Assembly: GCA_045592485.1 (NCBI GenBank)
Contig: JAZNUS010000126.1
Span: 1 to 25,275 of the forward strand
Length of the DNA: 25,275 nt
Source: RGIG1828 sp045592485
GTDB taxonomy: Bacteria > Bacillota > Clostridia > UMGS1810
Reading direction: 5' to 3'
Of the stretch, positions 1 through 8,844 are shown piece by piece. The stretch's first letter is position 1. Each line of letters opens with the position of its first letter. Position numbers and translations under genes: made by a program. The notes under the pieces are model-generated. The model saw nothing but the letters and a program-made list of their open reading frames with translations. It had not been told where the DNA came from and searched no databases.

Positions 1-1
1 T

Positions 2-103
2 ATAAAAGAGCTGAGAAAAGCTATTATTCCTGTGCGAAAAAACAGATTTTTTGAGCGAATAAGGAAACATAAATCCAATAAATTCCCAATAAATATGAGA
101 TGA
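2..103 (+). CDS. possible 3' end of a gene running in from the left edge
   Basis: Frame 2 is open from the window edge to a TGA at 101-103. It would encode about 33 residues rich in Lys and Arg, with no recognisable motif. The other two forward frames close earlier or are less protein-like. It could be the basic C-terminus of a protein that starts outside the window, or chance. I do not recognise the family. The next ~100 bases (104-207) hold no gene that I can see. Confidence 0.25.
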   Translation: MKELRKAIIPVRKNRFFERIRKHKSNKFPINMR

Positions 104-207
104 AATTTCTTAAGTTGACGACATTGCCCACCAGGGGGAAGCCTCACACATCAGCCCAATTTCAAATTCACCGCTAAACCCCAATTTCCGAAGAAACTCC
201 ATTCAAT

Positions 208-254
208 CTTAACCGCATCTTAACCAAAAAAAATATATACTGATATGGTATAAT
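208..254 (+). promoter_or_regulatory. putative Pho box and promoter of the Na/Pi symporter
   Basis: The heptamer CTTAACC occurs at 208-214 and again at 219-225, an exact direct repeat with an 11-base period. PhoB/PhoP boxes are direct repeats with this period, and Firmicute PhoP sites have a TTAACA-like core. Ten bases after the second repeat lies TATACT (236-241), the geometry expected when a response regulator replaces the -35 element. A consensus TATAAT lies at 249-254. The downstream gene is a phosphate transporter, so phosphate-starvation control is a natural inference. Confidence 0.6.
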
Positions 255-280
255 GAGAAATTTTTTTGAGAGGTGCACAA

Positions 281-2026
281 ATGACAGTATTTGACATTTT
301 AACTATGATTGGCGGATTATGCCTGTTTCTTTTCGGCATGAATGTTATGGGCGATGCATTGGAGCGCAGAGCCGGAGGCAGCCTGAAAAAGCTCCTTGGA
401 AAGCTTACCCAAAACAAAATTGCCGGATTTTTGACAGGTCTTGGCGTAACAGCTGTTATACAAAGCTCTTCTGCAACAACTGTTATGGTGGTGGGCTTTG
501 TAAACTCCGGAATCCTTTCCCTTAAGCAATCCATCGGTGTTATAATGGGTGCAAACATCGGAACAACCGTAACAGCATGGATACTCAGCCTTGGCGGAAT
601 ATCAAGTGACAACATCTTCGTTCAGCTTTTAAAGCCCGCATCCTTTACTCCCGTTCTCGCCCTTTTGGGAACGGCACTTTTGATGTTTGGCAAATCAAGC
701 AAGAAAAAAGATACCGGAACTATTCTCCTTGGATTTGCCACACTTATGTTTGGTATGGACACAATGTCTTCGGCAGTGTCGGGTCTTGCAGATGTGCCGG
801 CATTCCGTAATCTTTTCATAATGTTCAAAAATCCCGTTCTCGGAGTTCTGGCAGGAGCAATTCTTACCGCCATTATTCAGTCAAGCTCTGCATCTGTCGG
901 CATTCTCCAGGCACTCTCTGTCACAGGTCAGGTTACATATGGTGCTGCAGTTCCAATTATTATGGGTCAGAACATCGGAACCTGCGTAACTGCTCTCCTA
1001 TCTTCCTTCGGAACAAACAAAAATGCAAAACGCGCGGCTATTGTGCATTTGTCCTTTAATGTTGTCGGAACCATCATCTGGCTTTCCGTGTTCAGTCTTA
1101 TTTCTGCAATTTTCACCCCGGCTATTCTTGATGAATCGGCAAGCCATCTTGGAATTGCTGTCGCACACTCAATGTTTAACATTGCATGCACAATTCTCCT
1201 GCTGCCAATGTCTTCGCTTCTTGAAAAGCTGGCAACAAAGCTTGTTCCTGACACTGACAAAAAGGACGAAACATCAGAGCTTGACGAAAGACTTCTTGTT
1301 ACTCCGGCAATCGCTCTGGAGCGATGCAACTCACTTGTGCGTGAGATGGCAGAATCATCAGTTACGGCACTTAAAAACGGCTTGAATATGCTTACCAAAT
1401 ACAACGAAGACACCGCTCGTGAAATACGCGAAGCTGAAGAGAAAGCCGACCACTACGAGGATATTCTCGGAACCTATCTTGTTAAACTGAGCCGCAACAA
1501 AATCAGCGACAGCGACAGTGCCTCAATTTCAAAGCTTTTAAAGGTTATCGGTGATTTTGAAAGAATTTCAGACCACAGCATCAATATTCTGGAATCTGCC
1601 GAAGAGCTTATGGCCAAAGAGATGATGTTTACTCCGGATGCTCAGAAAGAGCTTGATGTTCTTTGCGGTGCAGTGTCTGAAATCCTGACACTTTCATATA
1701 AGGCTTTTGTCAGCAACGACCTGGCCTTCGCCCGTGATGTTGAACCCCTCGAGCAGGTAATTGACGGACTGAAAAAAATACTCCGTGACGGACACATCAG
1801 ACGCCTTAAAGACGGAAGCTGTTCAATTGAAGCCGGATTTGTGTGGGCTGACCTTATAACCAACCTTGAGCGAACCTCTGACCACTGTTCCAACATTGCC
1901 GCATGTGTAATTGATGCATCGGAAAACAACATGAATGTTCATCAGTCTGTCAGAGATATGAAGTTTAACAGTGAATATTTTAAAAGCAAATTTTCTCACT
2001 ATGCCGGGAAGTATTCAATTATATAA
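281..2026 (+). CDS. Na+/phosphate cotransporter family protein with C-terminal PhoU-like domain
   Basis: This is a sodium-dependent phosphate symporter of the NptA/PF02690 type in the cytoplasmic membrane. The hallmark duplicated QSSS motif is present at residues about 61-64 and 200-203. Each copy is followed by a paired motif (GANIGT about 90-95, GQNIGT about 229-234), which marks the two inverted transport repeats. Residues about 345-570 form a helical PhoU-like domain, usual for bacterial members of this length (581 aa here). ATG 281 is chosen because GAGAGG lies 7 bases upstream; an in-frame TTG at 266 overlaps that ribosome binding site. The gene follows a Pho-box-like repeat. The next gene begins 17 bases after its stop, so they are probably co-transcribed. 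Confidence 0.9.
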   Translation: MTVFDILTMIGGLCLFLFGMNVMGDALERRAGGSLKKLLGKLTQNKIAGFLTGLGVTAVIQSSSATTVMVVGFVNSGILSLKQSIGVIMGANIGTTVTAWILSLGGISSDNIFVQLLKPASFTPVLALLGTALLMFGKSSKKKDTGTILLGFATLMFGMDTMSSAVSGLADVPAFRNLFIMFKNPVLGVLAGAILTAIIQSSSASVGILQALSVTGQVTYGAAVPIIMGQNIGTCVTALLSSFGTNKNAKRAAIVHLSFNVVGTIIWLSVFSLISAIFTPAILDESASHLGIAVAHSMFNIACTILLLPMSSLLEKLATKLVPDTDKKDETSELDERLLVTPAIALERCNSLVREMAESSVTALKNGLNMLTKYNEDTAREIREAEEKADHYEDILGTYLVKLSRNKISDSDSASISKLLKVIGDFERISDHSINILESAEELMAKEMMFTPDAQKELDVLCGAVSEILTLSYKAFVSNDLAFARDVEPLEQVIDGLKKILRDGHIRRLKDGSCSIEAGFVWADLITNLERTSDHCSNIAACVIDASENNMNVHQSVRDMKFNSEYFKSKFSHYAGKYSII

Positions 2027-2043
2027 CGAGAGAAGGTATAACC

Positions 2044-5000
2044 TTGAAGGAATATTTAGCAGGAATTGATGTTGGATCAACAACGGTAAAGTTGGTTATC
2101 CTCGACGATAATAAAAATATAGTTTTCAATAAATATCAGAGGCATCAGGCCCGTACAAAGGAAACTCTTCTGGAGCTTCTGACACAAGCCGCAGAAAAAA
2201 TCGGAGAATGTGTGCTCAAATGTGCAATGACAGGCTCAGGAGCAATCAATCTTTCAAAGTTTCTTGATGTTGATTTTGTTCAGGAGGTTGTTGCAACCGC
2301 TAAAGCTGTTGAGTATTTTGAGCCGTCAACCGATGTTGCCATTGAACTTGGCGGAGAAGATGCAAAAATAATATATTTTACAAACGGTCTCGAAGAGCGT
2401 ATGAACGGAGTGTGTGCCGGCGGTACAGGTGCATTTATAGATCAGATGGCATCTCTTTTACAAACCGATGCTTCCGGGCTTAATGAATTTGCAAAGGAAT
2501 ACGAAGAAATCTATCCCATTGCTGCTCGTTGCGGGGTTTTTGCAAAAACTGACATTCAGCCCCTTATAAACGAAGGTGCAACCAAGGCAAATCTTGCGGC
2601 GTCAATTTTTCAGGCTGTTGTAAACCAGACCATATCAGGTCTTGCCTGCGGAAAACCTATTCGGGGCAAGGTGGCATTTCTGGGCGGTCCTCTTCATTTT
2701 CTTACAGAGCTTAAAGAAGCATTCATAAGAACTCTCAGACTTACAGAGGAAACAACTGTTGACCATGAAAATTCACACCTTTTTGCATCAATCGGAGCGG
2801 CCCTGGAAGCAGAAAATGCAAAAGGAAACGAAATAAACAAGCTAATTGAAAAATTAAAAGAAAATACAAGCATAACATATGAAATGCCGAGGCTTGAACC
2901 CCTCTTTGAAACCGAAGAGGAATACCAAAGCTTTTCCAAAAGACACAAAACTGCTGTAGTTGCCAAGGAATCTCCCGAAAGCTACAGCGGAAACTGTTTT
3001 CTCGGAATTGATGCAGGCTCCACCACCACAAAAATTGTGCTTATTGGTGAAAAGGGGCAGGTGCTTTATTCTTTTTATTCAAACAATGACGGAAGTCCCA
3101 TAGAAACTGCAAAGAGAGCATTTTCAGAGCTAATGACAAAGCTTTCTCCCGATGCAAAAATTGTAAGAAGCTGTTCAACCGGATATGGCGAAGCACTCTT
3201 AAAAGCAGCATTCTCCCTTGATGACGGCGAGGTTGAAACAATAGCCCATGCAACTGCGGCTGCCTTTTTCAATCCCGAGGTTGACTGCATTGTGGACATT
3301 GGCGGTCAGGATATGAAGTGCATCACCTTAAAGGATGGCTGCGTTGATTCGGTAATTCTGAACGAAGCCTGTTCTTCGGGATGCGGCTCCTTCATTGAAA
3401 ATTTTGCATCGTCTCTCGGTCTTGGGGTGAATGAGTTTGCCGGGAAGGCTGTTTTTGCCAAAGCACCCGTGGACCTTGGCACAAGATGCACCGTGTTTAT
3501 GAATTCGAATGTAAAGCAGGCACAAAAAGAAGGAGCAACTGTTTCAGATATATCGGCAGGGCTTGCATACTCTGTGGTAAAAAACGCCCTGTTTAAGGTT
3601 ATCAAGCTTTCAAGTGCCCAAGAGCTTGGCAAAAACATTGTGGTTCAGGGCGGAACCTTTCATAACAAGGCAGTTCTCCGGGCTTTTGAAAAAATAACCG
3701 GAGCAAATGTGATTTGCCCTGATATTTCGGGGCTTATGGGTGCATTTGGTGCTGCACTTATTGCAAAAGATAACTATAACGGTCAGGAAACATCGATGCT
3801 TTCGCCCCAAGAGATAACAAATCTTAAATACACCTCATCCTCCCTGAGATGCAAGGGTTGTTCAAACAACTGCATGATGACAATAAACAAGTTTTCAAAC
3901 GGAAACAAATACATAAGCGGCAACAAATGCGAAAAAGGGCATTCAAATCCTGATGCAAACAATCCTCCGGAGAGGGCACCAAACATTTTCGAATACAAAC
4001 GCCACAGAATTTTCGGTTATGCACCATTAAACGAAAAAGATGCCGAAAGAGGCATCATCGGAATTCCGAGAGTGCTTAACATCTATGAAAACTTTCCTTT
4101 CTGGGCAACATTTTTCAAAGAGCTTAAATTCAGAGTTGTGCTGTCCCCATTTTCTGACCGCAGAATCTATGAGCTTGGAATGGACACCATTCCCTCTGAG
4201 TCGGAATGCTATCCGGCAAAGCTTGCTCACGGTCATGTTAAATGGCTTATTAATAACAAGGTTACAACCATTTTCCACCCCTGTGTTTTTTATGAACACA
4301 AGGAGGTTAAAAAAGCTCAGAACAATTTTAACTGTCCCATGGTGGTTTCCTATGCTGAAAATCTGAAAAACAACATAGATGAAATCAATGACGGCTCAAT
4401 AAAATATATACGGCCCTTCATATCCTTTGCAAACGAAAAAAATCTTACAAAACGATTGACAGATGTGTGTCGGGAGCATTGGGGTATTGACGGCGACGAG
4501 GTTAAAAAAGCTGTTGGCAAAGCATGGATTGAGCAAAACTGTGCAAAGAAAGATATCCGTGCAGAAGGAAAGCGGATTCTTGACAAAATGACAGCGGAAA
4601 ACAAACGCGCAGTCGTTCTTGCGGGAAGACCTTATCATATTGACCCGGAAATAAACCACGGCATTCCCGAAATGATAGCTTCATATGGGTTTTATGTGTT
4701 TACGGAAGATTCTCTCCCGATTGATTTTATTCCAAAAAGACCTCTGCGAGTTGTGGATCAGTGGGTGTATCATTCGCGCCTTTATTCTGCCGCGGAATTT
4801 GTGGCAAAACGAAACGACCTGGAGCTTATTCAGTTAAATTCCTTCGGGTGCGGTCTTGATGCAGTGACAACAGACCAGGTCAGCGAAATTTTGTCAATGA
4901 GCAACAAAATGTACACTCTGCTTAAAATTGACGAGGTGAACAACCTTGGGGCAGTTAGAATAAGAATAAGAAGTCTTATTGCTGCCATAAAATTAAGAGA

Positions 5001-6321
5001 GCGCAGCGGCATAACCTCACGGTATAAATCGCCGGACTACAAACGCACCGAATACACAAAACAAATGAACGATCAGGGCTACACAATTATTGCACCGCAG
5101 ATGAGCCCCCTGCATTTTAAGATTGCAGAGCCTGTTTTCAGAAAATACGGATATAATGTTGTGATTCTTGACAATGACAACCGCAGTGCCATAGACACAG
5201 GTCTTAAGTTTGTAAACAACGACGCCTGCTTCCCTTCTATGACTGTTGTAGGGCAAATTATGGAAGCTGTTTTGTCAGGAGATTACAACACAGACAGACT
5301 TGCAATTTTTATGACTCAGACCGGCGGCTGCTGCAGAGCCAGCAACTATGTGAGCTTCATTCGCCGTGCTCTTGAAAAAGCAGAGCTGTCCCACATTCCC
5401 GTAATTTCACTGAACTTCAACGGTATGGAAAAAAACAAGGGCTTTAAGTGGAAGCCGGCTTTTATTGCAGATATAATAAAGGCTGTGATATGCGGAGACC
5501 TTTTCATGAAATGTCTCTACCGTACAAGGCCCTATGAGCTTATTGACGGCAGTGCCGATGAACTGTACCGCAATTTAAATGAGCTTGTAATTGATTCTCT
5601 TATTAACAAAAAAAGCGAATTAAGCTATAGCGAGGTTTGCAAAAAGATTGTGGATGAATTTGACAAACTGCCCATTGATGAAGCTCTGAAAAAGCCAAGA
5701 GTCGGAATTGTGGGTGAAATTCTGGTTAAATATATGCCCCTTGCAAACAATCATCTTGTGGAGCTTCTGGAAAATGAAGGAAGCGAAGCTGTGGTTCCTG
5801 ACCTTATGGACTTTTTCGCCTATTCTGTTTACAACAATCACTATCAGGCAGATTATCTGGGAGGCAAAAAAACAAAGCATTTAATTGCCGATGTAATTCT
5901 TGGTGTGATTGAAAGATACAGACGCCCGGCAATTGCCGCACTTGAGGCAAGCAACCGATTTGCTCCGCCGGTTCCCATAGATGAAATTGCAAAGCTTGCA
6001 AAGCCGATTATTTCAATTGGCAACCAATACGGCGAAGGTTGGTTTCTGACAGGAGAAATGGCAGAGCTTCTTATGTCGGGGGTTCCGAACATTGTGTGTA
6101 TTCAGCCCTTTGGCTGTCTTCCGAACCATGTTGTCGGAAAGGGCGTCATAAAAGAGCTGAAACGCATGTACCCATATGCAAACATCACGGCAGTGGATTA
6201 TGATCCCGGTGCCAGTGAAGTGAATCAGCTTAACCGCATAAAGCTGATGCTGGGAACGGCTCAAAAAAAGCTGACACAAGAAAACAAGCTTTGTGAAACA
6301 CTTCAAAACAGTAATTTATGA
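2044..6321 (+). CDS. giant fused acyl-CoA dehydratase activase-related protein (two BcrAD/BadFG ATPase domains + DUF2229 + dehydratase-like region)
   Basis: The family relates to the ATP-dependent activators of 2-hydroxyacyl-CoA dehydratases (HgdC, BadF/BcrA), which inject an electron into the dehydratase from a [4Fe-4S] cluster. Two ASKHA ATPase domains lie in tandem: phosphate-1 motifs GIDVGSTT (about 7-14) and GIDAGSTT (about 321-328). Candidate cluster cysteines are C124 and C163 in the first domain and C443/C447 and C482 in the second. A cysteine group (C603, C606, C610, C629) precedes a DUF2229-type region from about 675. The C-terminal third resembles dehydratase subunits, with conserved-looking Cys in NDACFPS and TGGCCRAS. 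The start is TTG 2044, 7 bases after AGAAGG. At 1425 aa it matches the long single-chain subgroup. The physiological substrate is unknown, and a role separate from amino-acid fermentation is possible. No separate HgdA/HgdB-type subunits lie nearby. Confidence 0.88.
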   Translation: MKEYLAGIDVGSTTVKLVILDDNKNIVFNKYQRHQARTKETLLELLTQAAEKIGECVLKCAMTGSGAINLSKFLDVDFVQEVVATAKAVEYFEPSTDVAIELGGEDAKIIYFTNGLEERMNGVCAGGTGAFIDQMASLLQTDASGLNEFAKEYEEIYPIAARCGVFAKTDIQPLINEGATKANLAASIFQAVVNQTISGLACGKPIRGKVAFLGGPLHFLTELKEAFIRTLRLTEETTVDHENSHLFASIGAALEAENAKGNEINKLIEKLKENTSITYEMPRLEPLFETEEEYQSFSKRHKTAVVAKESPESYSGNCFLGIDAGSTTTKIVLIGEKGQVLYSFYSNNDGSPIETAKRAFSELMTKLSPDAKIVRSCSTGYGEALLKAAFSLDDGEVETIAHATAAAFFNPEVDCIVDIGGQDMKCITLKDGCVDSVILNEACSSGCGSFIENFASSLGLGVNEFAGKAVFAKAPVDLGTRCTVFMNSNVKQAQKEGATVSDISAGLAYSVVKNALFKVIKLSSAQELGKNIVVQGGTFHNKAVLRAFEKITGANVICPDISGLMGAFGAALIAKDNYNGQETSMLSPQEITNLKYTSSSLRCKGCSNNCMMTINKFSNGNKYISGNKCEKGHSNPDANNPPERAPNIFEYKRHRIFGYAPLNEKDAERGIIGIPRVLNIYENFPFWATFFKELKFRVVLSPFSDRRIYELGMDTIPSESECYPAKLAHGHVKWLINNKVTTIFHPCVFYEHKEVKKAQNNFNCPMVVSYAENLKNNIDEINDGSIKYIRPFISFANEKNLTKRLTDVCREHWGIDGDEVKKAVGKAWIEQNCAKKDIRAEGKRILDKMTAENKRAVVLAGRPYHIDPEINHGIPEMIASYGFYVFTEDSLPIDFIPKRPLRVVDQWVYHSRLYSAAEFVAKRNDLELIQLNSFGCGLDAVTTDQVSEILSMSNKMYTLLKIDEVNNLGAVRIRIRSLIAAIKLRERSGITSRYKSPDYKRTEYTKQMNDQGYTIIAPQMSPLHFKIAEPVFRKYGYNVVILDNDNRSAIDTGLKFVNNDACFPSMTVVGQIMEAVLSGDYNTDRLAIFMTQTGGCCRASNYVSFIRRALEKAELSHIPVISLNFNGMEKNKGFKWKPAFIADIIKAVICGDLFMKCLYRTRPYELIDGSADELYRNLNELVIDSLINKKSELSYSEVCKKIVDEFDKLPIDEALKKPRVGIVGEILVKYMPLANNHLVELLENEGSEAVVPDLMDFFAYSVYNNHYQADYLGGKKTKHLIADVILGVIERYRRPAIAALEASNRFAPPVPIDEIAKLAKPIISIGNQYGEGWFLTGEMAELLMSGVPNIVCIQPFGCLPNHVVGKGVIKELKRMYPYANITAVDYDPGASEVNQLNRIKLMLGTAQKKLTQENKLCETLQNSNL

Positions 6322-6323
6322 TA

Positions 6324-6352
6324 TTGTAAAATTACCTATAATATAGTATAAT
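6324..6352 (+). promoter_or_regulatory. promoter of the antiporter/DUF1538/PII unit
   Basis: TTGTAA (6324-6329), a 17-base spacer and TATAAT (6347-6352) form a good sigma-A promoter. A second TATAAT at 6337-6342 overlaps it but has only a weak -35. The second would keep the AAGGA at 6356-6360 inside the transcript; the first would start at about that point. Either way, the upstream ATG at 6351 lies inside promoter sequence and is unlikely to be the start codon. Confidence 0.55.
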
Positions 6353-6371
6353 GGAAAGGATGTTAATTCTG

Positions 6372-7298
6372 ATGGAATTTTTAATTCAACTTTTTCTGCT
6401 CTGTGTGGGATTTGTAATGCTGGTAAAAGGTGCCGACTGGTTTGTTGACGGTTCATCGGGAATCGCTGCAAAATTTAAAATCCCACAGCTTGTAATCGGT
6501 CTTACGATTGTTGCTATGGGAACAAGTGCGCCGGAGGCGGCGGTAAGCATAACCGCGGCACTAAAGGGCAATGCTGAGATTACAGTTGGAAACATTGTGG
6601 GAAGTAACATTTTAAACATTCTCATAATTTTGGGACTTTCCTCACTGATTACTCCCCTGGCAGTTGCAAAATCAACTATGCGTGTTGAAATTCCCATTAT
6701 GATTGCCATAACTCTGTTGCTTTTAGCTATTGGCTACAACGGTACAATAGGTCTTTTGGAAGGTATTCTTCTTCTGGCTATTTTCATAAGCTATCTTGCT
6801 TATCTCTTTGTGATGGCAAAAAAAGACAGAGACAAGACAAAAGAGCCTGCAGAGGAGATATCCATTTTAAAGGCGCTGATATGTATTGTTATCGGTCTTA
6901 TTCTCATTGTATGGGGAAGCAATGTCACTGTTGATGCCGCAACAAAAATCGCCAAGGTCCTTGGACTCAGCGAAAGATTTATCGGTCTTACAATTGTTGC
7001 TCTCGGAACATCACTGCCCGAGCTTTTCACATCGGTGTCTGCCGCAAGAAAAGGCAATGCGGACATTGCTATCGGAAACATTGTGGGAAGCAACATTTTC
7101 AACATATTGTTTGTTATCGGTATTTCCGCATCAATTATCCCCGTCCCCTTTGCAGCAGGGTTCCGTTTCGACACAATTGTTGCAGTTATTGCAGCTCTCA
7201 TTCTCTGGGTCTGTCCCCTGAAGGACTTAAAGCTCAAACGCTGGGCGGGCGTGCTTATGCTCGTTTCATATGCAGTGTACTTTTCACTAATCTGGTAA
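6372..7298 (+). CDS. CaCA-family Na+/Ca2+ antiporter (YrbG-like)
   Basis: This is a membrane cation/calcium exchanger of about 308 aa. Two copies of the alpha-repeat are plain: GLTIVAMGTSAPE followed by GNIVGSNILN in the N-terminal half, and GLTIVALGTSLPE followed by GNIVGSNIFN in the C-terminal half. In this superfamily the acidic residue in each GTS-PE motif and the Asn in GN-VGSN line the ion site. The two halves are joined by a short charged loop (KKDRDKTKEPAEE). I chose ATG 6372 over ATG 6351 because AAGGA precedes it by 11 bases and the earlier codon overlaps the -10 box. The stop is 16 bases before the DUF1538 gene, so they form an operon. Family assignment is firm; the ion is inferred. 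Confidence 0.9.
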   Translation: MEFLIQLFLLCVGFVMLVKGADWFVDGSSGIAAKFKIPQLVIGLTIVAMGTSAPEAAVSITAALKGNAEITVGNIVGSNILNILIILGLSSLITPLAVAKSTMRVEIPIMIAITLLLLAIGYNGTIGLLEGILLLAIFISYLAYLFVMAKKDRDKTKEPAEEISILKALICIVIGLILIVWGSNVTVDAATKIAKVLGLSERFIGLTIVALGTSLPELFTSVSAARKGNADIAIGNIVGSNIFNILFVIGISASIIPVPFAAGFRFDTIVAVIAALILWVCPLKDLKLKRWAGVLMLVSYAVYFSLIW

Positions 7299-7314
7299 AC
7301 AGGAGTTTTACACA

Positions 7315-8844
7315 ATGTCACACATTTTCTCATCAATCAAAGAGTCGCTTTCTTCGGTTCTTCCGATAGCGATTATTGTCCTGATTCTTTCAGTCACCTG
7401 CGCTCCCCTTGACGCAGGTGTTCTTGTGCTGTTTTTGTTCGGAACAATACTTTTGATTATGGGAATGAGCTTTTTTACAGTTGGTTCAACAATTTCCATG
7501 GAGCCTTTGGGCGACGGAATAGGAAAATCTCTCAGCAAAGGCAAATATATACTTATTCCTCTTGTGATATGCTTTGTTCTCGGACTCCTGATCACCATAT
7601 CCGAACCGGATTTGCAGGTGCTTGCCGAGCAGGTTCCAACAATTCCAAATAGCATGCTTGTGATGTGTGTGGGGGTTGGTGTGGGACTGTTTCTCAGCAT
7701 TACTCTTGTGCGAAACAAAAAAGAAATTCCTCTGAGAACCCTTCTTTTGGTTTTCTATATTGTGATTATTGCACTTTCGTTCTTTGCTCCTGAAGAATTT
7801 GTTGCAACTGCTTTCGACTCAGGTGGTGTGACAACGGGGCCCATTACCGTTCCGTTTATTATGGCTCTGGGTGCCGGTCTGGCATCGGTTAAAAAAGGCA
7901 AGCACACAGGTGAACAAAGCTTTGGTCTGGTTGCTCTTTGCAGCATCGGTCCCATTCTTTCGGTACTTCTGTTGAGTATTTTTTACAAACCTCAGCCTGC
8001 TACATCGGCATATGAAATAACCAAGATTCTCACCACACAGGACGCTTTCAGACAGTTCATCCACTCTCTGCCGGTTTATGCCGAAGAGGTTGCAGGAGCA
8101 TTTGTTCCGATTGTTATACTTTTTGTAATTTATCAGGCAATAACAAGGCGATTTCACATTCATCACATTTTAAAAATGTCTGTAGGATTTGTGTACACAT
8201 ACATTGGTCTTGTAATGTTTCTGACAGGTGCCAATGTGGGCTTTATGCCTGCAGGGCGACTGATTGGTGCAAGCATTGGTGCAGGCTCATTTAAGAATAT
8301 GCTTGTGCCAATAGGCATGGTAATGGGATATTTTGTGGTATCTGCCGAGCCTGCAGTTCACTCTCTCAAAAGACAGGTAAGTGAAATCACGAAGGGTTCA
8401 ATTTCACAAAAATCTGTTGCTGTAGCCCTTTCAGTGGGAGTTTCGGTTTCTGTGGGAATCTCAATGCTGAGAGTTATCACAGGCATTCCCATAATGCCGT
8501 TCCTTATTACCGGCTACGCAGTATCTCTTGTTATAAGCTTTTATGTTCCCCACATCTACACAGGCATTGCTTTTGACTCCGGCGGAGTTGCCAGCGGTCC
8601 CATGACTTCAACATTTATGCTTCCCTTTGCAATGGGTGCCTGTGAGGCGATAGGCGGAAATGTGATGACCGATGCTTTTGGAATTGTGGCAATGATAGCA
8701 ATGACTCCCCTTATCACCATTCAGGTTCTGGGATTGTATGAACGAAACAGACATATGCAGAAAATCAGGAAGCTTCACACGGAAATCAGTATGGTTAAAG
8801 ACGACATCATATACTTTGATGAGGAGGGGGATTTGAGTGAATAA
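7315..8844 (+). CDS. DUF1538 multi-pass membrane protein, internally duplicated
   Basis: This 509-residue, very hydrophobic protein has the DUF1538 signature twice: AFDSGGVTTGP at about 166-176 and AFDSGGVASGP at about 419-429. A second paired motif, an acidic EP followed by a short amphipathic stretch (about 97-107 and 345-355), precedes each one, so the protein is two tandem copies of a transport-like unit. The short tail (about 475-509) is charged and probably cytoplasmic. AGGAG at 7301-7305 gives a good ribosome binding site 9 bases before ATG. The stop overlaps the start of the PII-like gene by 8 bases, implying translational coupling. The family's function is not established; a regulated ion or small-solute transporter is my inference from topology and neighbours. 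Confidence 0.85.
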   Translation: MSHIFSSIKESLSSVLPIAIIVLILSVTCAPLDAGVLVLFLFGTILLIMGMSFFTVGSTISMEPLGDGIGKSLSKGKYILIPLVICFVLGLLITISEPDLQVLAEQVPTIPNSMLVMCVGVGVGLFLSITLVRNKKEIPLRTLLLVFYIVIIALSFFAPEEFVATAFDSGGVTTGPITVPFIMALGAGLASVKKGKHTGEQSFGLVALCSIGPILSVLLLSIFYKPQPATSAYEITKILTTQDAFRQFIHSLPVYAEEVAGAFVPIVILFVIYQAITRRFHIHHILKMSVGFVYTYIGLVMFLTGANVGFMPAGRLIGASIGAGSFKNMLVPIGMVMGYFVVSAEPAVHSLKRQVSEITKGSISQKSVAVALSVGVSVSVGISMLRVITGIPIMPFLITGYAVSLVISFYVPHIYTGIAFDSGGVASGPMTSTFMLPFAMGACEAIGGNVMTDAFGIVAMIAMTPLITIQVLGLYERNRHMQKIRKLHTEISMVKDDIIYFDEEGDLSE

